Positions 12,406 through 23,274 of a stretch of 64,000 bases of DNA are shown piece after piece. Below the pieces are notes generated by a model that saw only the letters and a list, made by a program, of their open reading frames with translations, ran no database searches and was not told the DNA's origin. Made by a program: the position numbers and the translations under genes. The first letter of the stretch is position 1, and every line of letters starts with the position of its first letter. The stretch lies in NCBI RefSeq assembly GCF_001949145.1, contig NW_019091359.1:2974110-3038109 (forward strand). Direction: 5' to 3'. The stretch comes from Acanthaster planci. Taxonomy: Eukaryota > Echinodermata > Asteroidea > Valvatida > Acanthasteridae.

Positions 12406-14944
12406 TAAAAGGTAACTATAAATATTTGTGTAATATTTATGCTGGAATCTAGGGAACATTGAAATTGTAAATCCTTGGGTGTAGTCTCAGTTGCAGTATT
12501 GTTTGTATTCATGGTATCAAATTTGTTTCAGAAGACATTTTTTTGGAAAATGCTGTGGCTCACAGAATAATTAAAAATATTCCAGTACCATTCCTCAATG
12601 AAAAAGTGTAAGTACATCTCAAAAATTGAATTCAACTGTAGAAAGTCTATGAGACACGGCAATCAAAAAGAAATAAAAAGTATGAACTAACCTTTAATTT
12701 GATTTTTCTCAGAAAATACTTTAGAAGTAGTGGAGAAATGGGGACTGAAATTTAGCTTAACTTAAACTTGATGATAAATCTTCTGGCATAGCTCTAGTTG
12801 GTATAAGATTAGTGACATCATAAACCTTATTCCTACATTGTGAGTCATATTGTGAGGTCAACTTTTTATTTTTGGAACCTGGCATGAAAAATGAAATAAT
12901 GAAATAAAAGTTCATCATAGATTAACTTCATTATGATGATAAATAATTAAATTTGGGATTATTTATATTTAAACATTTTTGAGAAACTGAGAAACTCTTG
13001 AGTATTTTTCTTGTTTTTTTGAAGTTCAGGTATTTATCACTGCTGGCTATGGCAGCTGGCACCATGATTTACTGGCCTGCAATCTGCATGGTGGCACTAG
13101 GGATTAGAAGCTGCCTCTTGCATAATCCATTTTGTGCTCTTTGACCAAGGGGAGTGGCATGGTGTCAAAGGTCAAACTGACCATGTGCTTGGTTTAGGGG
13201 TGCAGACCACTAATTCAAGTGAGAATTTCTGACCAGCTCATTAGCATTAAAAGTGCCCCCACAGTATCTTTTGAAAAAGGAGATTGTTTGGCTTGCAAAA
13301 TGGTGAGATTGTGTAAATCCTTGGGTCTTTGAGGTTTCGTATAAGAGCAGAATGGCTAAAAACTATGGTTGAAAAATGGTCCTCAGTGCCGAGAAAGTTG
13401 AGGGTTCCCATTTGAAAAATGGCTGCAATGAGACTTCGGAAAAATCCCTTTTGGGGGCTGATTTTGTTTGTAGGAATAATTAAAAATGTAATTGGTTAAC
13501 CCACAAAAAATTGAAAAGAAATTGAAAGATTAGTGACCAGACAAGAATTTCACTTGTGTTTCAGAAATCTCAGGGATGTTGGCGTGCATGTTATTGGGGC
13601 CCTGAACAGTACTGATTTTACACTGTTTTCAATGAGGCTTGAATTAGTAGACTGTACCCTTAGAGGTTGTGGTGATGATGGCTGACATAAAGATTTTAGC
13701 AACCTGCTGTGCTTACATCCTGTCCAGCACCCCTTGTGGGATGGATTTTTACCTTTACCAGAGTTGAAGTGCATTAAATTTTTGAGGTTGTTTCTGAAAA
13801 AAAGGAGGAAACATTTCCTTTTTAATAATGCATATTTATGTGTCATGAATTCATGAACTCGTGAATTTGTGTATACATGTAGTAAAAAAATACGTCTTCT
13901 TAGACTGTATCGTGGTACTGCAGATCATGGACCAACCAGCTTGAAGTAGAATATGTTTGTTTTGTTAAATGGGTAGGCCTCTGCCAGGAACCCTTTTGAA
14001 TTTTCTAAATTGCTTTTTGAATTGATTATGATTATTTTACTGTTTGCACACCTGAATTACACGTCGACCTGCCCCAATATTCCTCTTAATCTCCCAGTAG
14101 ATTTTGAAAAATGTGTGGGGATGCAACACTGAAGGCTGAACAGAGTCCCCCTAACCTCCCCCGTCCAGATACATCTGTCAAGAAATGTCTGGGTCTATTA
14201 AACATTTGCAATATTGGTATTCTTTGACACTGTAGTGTTGATCCACCACACTCAGTGAAGCTGGCATCCTGGATTGGAGGGCACAATTGTCCCCTTTCCT
14301 TGGCAGCAGGATTGGGATACAAATTTTCAGCGTAGAATTTTCTCAGCATGTGACGTTCCCTTACTCTTCCGCAATTTGAATCCATCTATAAAATACCTCT
14401 CTCCGATGTTACGAACACAGTGTGAGCAGTTTTTTTCTATTTTCAGTTATTTTGCTTTAAAAAAAAAAAAAAAATCTGAAAGGTGCAGCTGCAGGTGCCT
14501 CTGCTCAAATGTAAGTGTTGACAGAAACTATCCAGCTGAAATATCCTGAAGAACACAGGACTTATCTTTCCTTGCATGAATTTAAAAATATTCGCACAGG
14601 TCTAATGGCTCTCATGTTTTATATAATCATACTTTAATCTACTTAATAAGATCAATATATTATCTTATGTAAGTGCTTCGTGATTACATTTGGGCTTATC
14701 CAGCAGGTTTTAATCTTGATAATTTTGATCAGGCTCTGTCGTCAGTGTTTGTGAAGCTAAATTTGTATTCAGAGATGACGTTTTGAGGGAACATATTTAT
14801 CAAGACGTTCCGATAGTTCATGGTTGATTTTACCTAGGAAGATTTCATTTGTTATGAAGGAAGATGTCGTTTGAGGCATTCATATTTAACACCAGCTGAC
14901 TGAAACTTAGCGACCGTACTTCAGGTCACCTGTCGTTTCTATAA

Positions 14945-15197
14945 GGGTCATTCTATAAATTTGGGTCTAATTTTTTCCCCATCCCTGTTACGTCATACCT
15001 GTGATTTTTTAATGTTTTGAACTCATAGTTTAATTCCAAGATTGAATAAGTTCTGCAAATTACCTGCCAAACAAATGAAAATAGTTTGAAATCAATTTCA
15101 GGGATACATCCCTTGTCAAACATGTCGGGTATACATGTCAGAGGTAATAGGGACAGAAGAATGTCATACGTTGGACCCCAAATTTATAGAATGACCC
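14945..15197. mobile_element. MITE-like element with 23-bp or longer terminal inverted repeats
   Basis: The left end GGGTCATTCTATAAATTTGG is repeated as its reverse complement at the right end (15178-15197). The flanks read ATAA on both sides (14941-14944 and 15198-15201), a plausible target duplication. The 253-bp unit has no coding capacity. The superfamily is not determined. Confidence 0.7.
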
Positions 15198-16069
15198 ATA
15201 AAGCTTTTTCATGGAGAACCACGCACAACTCAAGTCTTTATTGTTCTTCCCTCAGATTAATTGATGAGGTTTTTCTGTGTGCTGCACCTCTTGTTAAAGC
15301 TAGGTATCTTTATGCATCTGTTCTACCGCAGGATTTTTGAGGATTGGAAAGAAAAAAAGAGAATTTTTAAATGTTCCAACACATGCATGAATTGGGGGGG
15401 GACCTGCTCGGTTGCACCATTGGCTCAAATGCTGGATCAGTTTACTGAAATTGGATTTCCTTTTGTCCCTTGAAATAAGAGGCTGTTTCCATTGACACAT
15501 CGAGAGAGTAAATCAAATTTATTGATTAATACCAGGCAGTTGGGGTTCATGTGAAAGTTGGTGATGGGATATGCCCGTCTCTGGCAGTGTCTCATTTCCT
15601 TAGTCGTCCAATTTCATTTCAGCTTTTATCAAAGCTTAAAAAGGCTGCAGCCTTGCAGGTTGCTTAGTGTACTTATTGAGTGCTGCATCAGTGTAGCAGC
15701 CATTCTGCAGATCACTTTTTTCCTACATGTAGTTGCCAAAGGTTTCATTTCCCATGTTTGTTCACAGAGAACAGTCTTCCTTAGAACATCTTATTATACT
15801 AAACACCTGTTACATGGTATAGTCCATTCTTCTCCCATTGATTGATTGATTTTTGAATGTGTCACAAGTCTATATATGTACCGGTACGTGATGCTTCTCT
15901 GTTGAAGCCATACCCTTAACTGATATAAATTGTTACTGTCTTCTTACTAAACAGGCTAAGAATCTAAGCCTGTTTTTATCCACTGCTGGGAGAAGGCCTC
16001 ATTAATTTTTATATCTTGGTCTTTCTTGTGGATGTCTTTTTCTCTGCTCATTAATTTCTTTCTTAATCT

Positions 16070-16085
16070 GTGATCCTGGGATCAC
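16070..16085. repeat. 16-bp perfect inverted repeat
   Basis: GTGATCCTGGGATCAC, two 7-bp arms around TG. No function inferred. Confidence 0.4.
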
Positions 16086-16226
16086 CAAGGTATAACAGAA
16101 GTGCTCCGAAGGAAGTAAAAGTTCACGAAATCCTGGAGTGATCTCTGCCTTTTAGGGATCATCCATTTTGTCATCTTTTACATGAACATCCCAAAATGCA
16201 CTCATTCTTCTAATCACACCTCCGTG

Positions 16227-16888
16227 TCCCCCTCCCCACCTGCCCCTCCTCCTGCCCTGTCCCTATTCCTTCCCCCATCCCTCCCCCTGCCCCTCNNNNN
16301 NNNNNNNNNNNNNNNNNNNNNNNNNNNNNNNNNNNNNNNNNNNNNNNNNNNNNNNNNNNNNNNNNNNNNNNNNNNNNNNNNNNNNNNNNNNNNNNNNNNN
16401 NNNNNNNNNNNNNNNNNNNNNNNNNNNNNNNNNNNNNNNNNNNNNNNNNNNNNNNNNNNNNNNNNNNNNNNNNNNNNNNNNNNNNNNNNNNNNNNNNNNN
16501 NNNNNNNNNNNNNNNNNNNNNNNNNNNNNNNNNNNNNNNNNNNNNNNNNNNNNNNNNNNNNNNNNNNNNNNNNNNNNNNNNNNNNNNNNNNNNNNNNNNN
16601 NNNNNNNNNNNNNNNNNNNNNNNNNNNNNNNNNNNNNNNNNNNNNNNNNNNNNNNNNNNNNNNNNNNNNNNNNNNNNNNNNNNNNNNNNNNNNNNNNNNN
16701 NNNNNNNNNNNNNNNNNNNNNNNNNNNNNNNNNNNNNNNNNNNNNNNNNNNNNNNNNNNNNNNNNNNNNNNNNNNNNNNNNNNNNNNNNNNNNNNNNNNN
16801 NNNNNNNNNNNNNNNNNNNNNNNNNNCCCTCCTCCTGCCCTGTCCCTATTCCTTCCCCCGTCCCTCCCCCATCCCTGCCCCTCTCCCG
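16227..16888. repeat. C-rich minisatellite interrupted by assembly gap
   Basis: The same pyrimidine-only phrase (CTCCTCCTGCCCTGTCCCTA and about 25 following bases) appears on both sides of the N run 16296-16826. The gap therefore most likely contains more copies of an approximately 50-bp unit. The long open frames across it are artefacts of the N run and the lack of A in the repeat. Confidence 0.75.
16296..16826. other. Assembly gap (531 N)
   Basis: Run of N inside a C-rich tandem repeat. Confidence 0.99.
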
Positions 16889-17730
16889 CCCAAAAATGTA
16901 CATGTGAAAAAAAAATGATTGCCACAAGACTTTTCTGAAAGTGTACACTCCTCCTCTCCTAGTGTAAATTTGTATGCCTGAGAAAAGGTAAAAATTGGAT
17001 GACCCCTTAGTCATTGATGGGGCTACAATCTATTTTTCTAGCAATTTATCCATGATCTTCAACTAAGTACTCTTAGGTACATATCATTCCTTCTGTCTCC
17101 ACAAGCATTCTTTCCTCCTAGCTTGATTTTGAAATGTTGCCAGGGTTTCTATTTTAATAGGCAGATTTCTGTTCACTACATAGGTTGTTTGGTCTCCGTA
17201 CAAATACTGGCATACATAACTTTCAATATTTCTATGACTTCGGGTGAGTGTTACATTACAAGGATTTTTGGGACATCTGATGTTGGGTGCTGTCCTCTAG
17301 CAGGATAAGTTGTGCCTACTTCCTGCATGTTAACTCCCACTCAACCTTAATTAGTTATTAGCTAACTATTAACCAATCCCCATGTACCACATGTTATCAC
17401 CAGAGGCCTGTGGAGTTGTTTTTAGCAGATAGCAATAATCTCCTGCTTAATAAATTCCCTCCCTGGGTATGTGTGCTTTTCCCACAGTTACATAATCATA
17501 CTTGTGGGAGTATGCTATAAATGCACATGTGTATATTCATGTACGATGTACATGTGCTTGCTTTGTACTAAGCTGTTTTCTGTTATGTCACAGACAAGCA
17601 ATGTTCATGTACATGTAAATGCATACCAGCATTTGGGATGAAAAACCCTAACCTGTTATGTGGGAAATGCTAGTGTGTGACCCTTGCAACAAATAAGTGT
17701 AATTTTAATAAATCGCATGTAAAATAGACC

Positions 17731-17773
17731 ATATCATACTATAATCCCCATGATGGGGATTATAGTATGATAT
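17731..17773. repeat. 43-bp near-perfect palindrome
   Basis: Arms 17731-17751 and 17753-17773 are perfect reverse complements of 21 bases (ATATCATACTATAATCCCCA plus T), separated by one G. It lies in non-coding DNA. Confidence 0.85.
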
Positions 17774-20192
17774 ATGTACGTCCTGCAGTCCCTTCAAGGT
17801 TGACAAAAAATAATGTTAATCTCCATCAATTTGATACATGTACATGTAATTCCAGTTTATGTTCCGTTGTACAGACATGGCAGCTACTGGTATTTGTTCA
17901 GTTACAGTCTTGGAAGGGTTGTAATCTTTTTGACAGATTTAGATTTTGTAGTTTCTTATTTTCAAACTGAAGGTACATGTAGATGTACTATTACTAGGGT
18001 AGGAAATGTATGCATCCTTGCGTCGACTTAATTAAGGTTTAAGAATTTGAAAATTTCAAATATTATCTGATTGTGAATGCTGTGAATACTGATATGTATG
18101 CAAGTCCTGCGGAGATTGGTTGACTTGATTTGTTGTCTTTTTACTCATTAATTACTGGCAGTGGCATGGCAGATGGTGTAGGGCATAGGGATCTGTACCA
18201 TCATGCTCACAATCTGCGTTACTTCAATACTTGTTTTGTCAAAAAGATTCCTGGCTTTCAAGGCAATGGTGTGGTCTTACAACATCTTTTACTTCCTTCA
18301 AAAGGCACTCTGTTCTGAATCGTAGACGCCCTTTTAGACTTTAATTGCATTCCCCACAGCTTTTGTAGCAGGGGAACTTCATTGTGAAATAACTGCTCTC
18401 TTTTGTGGGGCTGCTGCCTACCCATGCTGGGCTAGGCATCTTATGAGATTGCCTTGCATAATAAAGCTGCAGAGCAAACACAAGAGGCCTGCACGGACTA
18501 TGCACAGACTATTTGCATGTTATAGGATGCAGTCATTTATATTCACAAGGTAGATTGTGCTTGTGTAGATATGGTGCTGTGTACAGTGCACCATGCATGG
18601 TTTGTCCAGTCTTGGACAACCCAAGCCAACAATGCACCTGTTATGTAACAGGGCTGACAGTTTGGCATCATGCAATGCACCATTGACCAATCACAGGCTG
18701 AGGAATTCCTTGTTCCTGGGCGGAACCACAGCAATTCCAAGCTGGTTGAAGTGTATGTGGTCAGTTGGTTTCCTGCTGCTGAGGGTGATGGGCTTGTGGT
18801 TGTTGCTTTTCCTGTTCAAAAAGCTGGCTTGTATAGGAGGTGTATATTTCCATTACCACTGTATACCTGCCCCTAGTGTATAGAACACGTAGGCATTGTA
18901 ACTCAACCGTACAGCACTATGCCGGTACTTCCTGCTGTGAAGCTGTCTGCATTTGTAAGTACTGAACCGGAATATTCTTTGTTTTACATGTATTTGCCAA
19001 GTGTTGATCTTGTTAGAATTCTAGAGATTACTCAGGACTAGAATTTGGATTTTTGGTTAAATTGTACTGCAACTGGTAATCTTGACACTAAGTTTTATAC
19101 CTCTGCTTTGGTCTTCCTGTTTTAAACCAAGTTTAGAGATAGTAGTATACAATATGTACGTGTAAATGCTTGTGCATGTGTTGTCTCAGAGGGCAATGTT
19201 TGCCTGTTGTCACAAGCTCTTCCAAATGATTATAAGTGTTTGCCAACTAAATTTGAAGAAATTTTTTTTCAAAATTGTGGTGTTAATTTGTTCTACATCT
19301 TCGATTTTATTATGTCTAACTTGCATCTTTTCCTAGATCCTCATGAGAGACTTGTTAGTACTAGGATGGTTACATGTTAGTGAGATTGGATTGTGGTTTA
19401 CCTTTTCTTTGTTGCGCTGGTGCCATGTGAATTTGCATAATGACCAGACATTCCTCTAGTTGGTGGCCGAGGCAGGCCACAGCTGTACAGTTGTGGAGAA
19501 CGGATATAGTGTTAGCAACTGACATTTGCAGGTCTCATGTGGTTGTACATGGACTTGTATATATGTCTGGGTTCGGTCTCTTCATATCCCAGCTACATGT
19601 ACTTAATGTATAAATATCTCGCAAACTAAAATGATACAATTCAAGAAGTTTCTGCTGTTTGGACGTAAATCATATTTTGCGAGTTTAAGGTAGACCGTTG
19701 GCTGTGATGTTGATAAGGCCATAGAATCCTTTGATAAAAATGGCCGTTTTTGCCATATATCCAGTGTCTGAAAGTTCAAGTTTTCTTAGTCCCAACAAAT
19801 CATTTGGCGTGAATGATGTAAAACAACTTATCTTGTTTGTATTCTTTACATATTCTGTTAACAATTATTTGTACATATTCTACAAATCACACATCACTTA
19901 TGTCAAGTTTTGGTAACTTGGTATTGTGATGAAACCATTCAATTAACAGGAAAGTCCTAATTGATACTAAGGCTCACATATATCCCTGACTCTGCACTGT
20001 ATAGGCGGAAACTTACTCATCCCTGAAATCTAAACACCATGTTGTAAAAATGGCAAATAAACAGTTGGACTCCTAATTTGTTGTAGGTCCATGTATACCT
20101 AATCCCACTCAAAATACTTGCCTAGCACAGTACTCCTTCTTATACTTTTTTATAGATTCTGGCAAACCCTAGTTAAGAGTTCTGCTGGTTGG

Positions 20193-20219
20193 AGATTAGA
20201 GTTAATCAAACTCTAATCT
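20193..20219. repeat. Small hairpin, 11-bp arms
   Basis: AGATTAGAGTT and AACTCTAATCT are separated by five bases. It sits 1.2 kb upstream of the first visible FGD exon. Confidence 0.4.
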
Positions 20220-21392
20220 TTAACACACTTCATGTCAGATCTGTGGTTGAAATTTGGTCAGGACAAATTTCTGGACACATTAAAAGTCAAGTTTATTCTT
20301 CACACTCTAGTAATGTATGGTTTATGCTTGACTGAACACAGAATGATGAACCTTCAAAGAGGCCTTGAGATAAACAGTAGGGGTACCCATTCTACTGTAC
20401 TGAGTAACAGTAAATCCATCTATGAAATAGCCAACTTGCGAAAAACCTGTGCCCTTAATTAATGGGCCTCTTTTGGTTAATTAAAATCATAATCTGTAAT
20501 GAGTTACATGATAAAGGTGCTATATCCTGTCTTTGTTTTAATGCCCGGAATTCACACTTCAACAGGTGTGCCCAGTCCTTGGGAATTCCAAAGCTGTGCA
20601 TTATGTAATACTTAGAGGGTTATAGGAAGGAATGTAGTGTCAAATGTCTGGGAACCTTTTGTCCTTGGAATCTGCTCCTCACTGCTCATGCTCAAGTTTC
20701 CTCCATTGCACATGGGTACAATCCCAATTCCCATGTGAATGCTGTGTAGTTAGTTCTCATTTTGGACCAATGGCTGTAATGCTTGCATTGTTTACTGAAA
20801 CCTTTTCTCTGGTATGGAATAGTTGTGGTAGAGTTTTATTGCAGTTCCTCATTAGAGGCATGTGGAAGTCTTTTCTCTTGAATTGATTCAATTAATCTGG
20901 TGAAGTTTAACCAAAAATTTGATGATTTGATTTGACTGAACGAAATGGCCGGTATGTGGCATTACGTGTACAATGTACCGGTACATGTACATGTAAGTGC
21001 ACATCTCATCCTGCTGTACATTGCAGAAGCATGATAATAAGATACGGTCAGACGTGGCAAGTGTAAACCATTTCAGGCGGTTCTCCCGGCATCGTTTCCT
21101 CTTAATGTTCCATGCCATTCAGTTAACTTTCATTCTGTCCAGGAAGGAAATTTCAGATTAATCTGGTTTGCTTGATTCATCTGGCTGGATATAAAAAAAA
21201 AATTAACCCTTTAGGATCAATTTGAAATTGATGTCTGAAGAAATCGTCCCAACAACTGGTAAAAATCTAACAGATTCTTACAGGTCACCTTGAGTGAAAA
21301 AATGTTAACCTACAATTGTGATTCAAAGTAGAGCAGGTAGAGCACTTGATAACCTTTGAGTAAATTAATGAAACCCCTTTTGCTCGTCACAG

Positions 21393-23274
21393 GTGGTACA
21401 TCAGCACCAGCCTCGCCTGCAAGGAAGCCAGCTATTGCCCCTAAACCCTCTTCACTCAAGAGCCCTCCTCTACCAACTAAGCAGAGTCATGGCCTCAACA
21501 AAACTCCTGTCCCAACCCCAAAGCCACGCAAGCTGCAGGCTACACACAGCTCACCGACACCAGTATCAGGGGGCACGGGGGGTCCCCCACCGGTTAAGAC
21601 GAAGACGTTTCATAATGCAGGGGCAGGACACCGGGCAAACAGTGAAGACTCGGGCATCTTTGACTTGAGAGACAGTGCAGAACTGTCTAAAGCTGAGGTG
21701 AACATTGGCGAGGTCAAAGATTCCATTTTGGAAGAGCCCATCATAATGGATGAGAGATTAGAAATTGTGTGCCGTGATGACATCCAGACGGTAAAAAGTG
21801 AGGATGCATCACCAGTGAATAGCTTGACATCCAGTCCAAAGCGCTCTCCACCCAAGCCACTTCCAAGAAGAGCCCCTCCTAGTCCTGTCCCGCCCCCTCG
21901 GCGAGCGAAGAGTGTGATTGATCCACCCAATCTTAACAGATCTTTGAAACCCAAATTAAACAAATCCACTGATGACCTGACAGCCTGTCAAGTTGAGGAA
22001 GAGATCGAAACTGAAGCTTCCGAAACAAATGATTCAGCCATTAGTTATTCACCAGTCAAGTCATCCGAGTCAAAGGCTGATAGAACATGTCCAAATGTAG
22101 AGAATGACAGGTTCAAAGAGAATGTCACCCCTCCTCCTGTACCACCTCACAAACAAAACAGCCCTTCAAGAACACCTCCAATTAATCAGAAGTCCTCCAA
22201 ACCAGCTCGGCCTCCTCCCCCATCCAAAGCCATTCCAGTTGCCCCTCCCGTAAGACCCAAGCCCATCTCCAAGAAGATTGAAACTCCAGAGTTCTCAAGG
22301 CATCCCAGTGTAGATGGTCCTGGGGTGGATGGCTCCTGTGAAGCTTCCCCGAAGATTCCACCTAGAACACGGCGCAGTTTGGTGACAGACGACAAGCTCC
22401 TCCCAAATCAGACTGACAAAATCTTCTTTCCAGAGAACGGCCTGAATGGGGAGGCTGAACCTCTGCCAGACGTAACCTCTGGCAGCAGCGGCAGTGAAAA
22501 GTTAATCAAGATTCCTCCTAGGAAGAGATGGTCCCAACATGCTAACAGCAGCCTGACTGCTATGCCTTACCACAAAGTGCAATCCCCTGACCCTGCTTCC
22601 CCCAAGTCTCCTGAAGTCACAATCCATCCATCAGGGATTGTTGGGTATCACTCTGTCGCTCCACCTCGGCCAGTTGAGGGTCCCCCTAAGCGTCTGGCAC
22701 CAGTGCCGCCCTCGCCATACAGCAGCACTGCAAAACAATCACGACCCATTCCAGATGATTCTCAGAAACGAGTTCCACCACCCAGACCTCCACCATTGCG
22801 TAGTGCCTTACCCCCCAAGCCAGCTACACTCATCAAATGCATCTCACAGGAGCAAGACACTGACGACGTAACTGATTTTTTAACCGCTCAAGACTCATCG
22901 CTGCCCCCAGAGAATCCCAGCAGCACAATGCAGTCAGATAAGAATGCCGATAGGCAAAGCGTCGTCAGTGACGATGATGAATACGTGCTCCCCGATGGTG
23001 AGTACGTCTTCCCAGATGGCCCGCACTATGAGAACAATGAAGTTGTCCCCGTCTTTGAACCCCTCATGTCCCCACCCCTGTCTCCATCGCCAGAATCTGG
23101 TCCCACCAAGAGACTTGTACCTGGCAGGCAGAAGCGTGTACCTCCTCCCAAGCCGAAGAGGACGCCTAGCATCCAGTCTGATATCTCAAATGATGGCTAT
23201 GAGGACATGTCCAGAGGTTCCTTTGCTTCCGTTGCTCTGAGTTCTATCAGTGCTGAAGTGTATTCTGTACCCAG
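21393..23274 (+). CDS. FGD6: FGD exon A: proline-rich N-terminal region
   Basis: Acceptor TTTTGCTCGTCACAG|G, donor CCCAG|GTATGT. The exon begins with the last two bases of a codon and ends with two bases of an Arg codon. It encodes about 627 residues, mostly low complexity: many KPxPR-like SH3-binding stretches (for example [19 protein letters not shown] at 21849-21905), acidic spacers, and a tandem [14 protein letters not shown] pair followed by HYENNE (23021-23041). An in-frame ATG at 21368, inside the presumed acceptor tract, could serve as a start if this were the first exon, but the tract and AG look like a real 3' splice site. Confidence 0.85.

Larger units (their letters stand above)
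3714..21392. other. 17.7 kb non-coding stretch (intron or intergenic)
   Basis: No convincing exon was found. The region holds a foldback element (3818-3895), a decayed LINE tail (10897-11390, minus), a second foldback copy (12343-12405), a TIR element (14945-15197), a C-rich minisatellite with a gap (16227-16888), a 43-bp palindrome (17731-17773), a small hairpin (20193-20219), poly-A tracts at 5341-5354 and 14459-14474, and scattered TACATGTA motifs. The missing 5' exon(s) and promoter of the FGD gene are expected here or further upstream, but I could not place them. Confidence 0.6.

Noticed and set aside
14086-14385. 99-codon minus-strand frame
   Set aside because: No splice context, no recognisable motif; consistent with chance.
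16182-17014. Open frames of 220-266 codons around the second gap
   Set aside because: N run plus A-free repeat; Pro/Ser/Leu or Gly/Arg runs only.
21610-21969. 119-codon minus-strand frame inside FGD exon A
   Set aside because: Shadow of the proline-rich coding strand (Gly/Leu-rich on the reverse).
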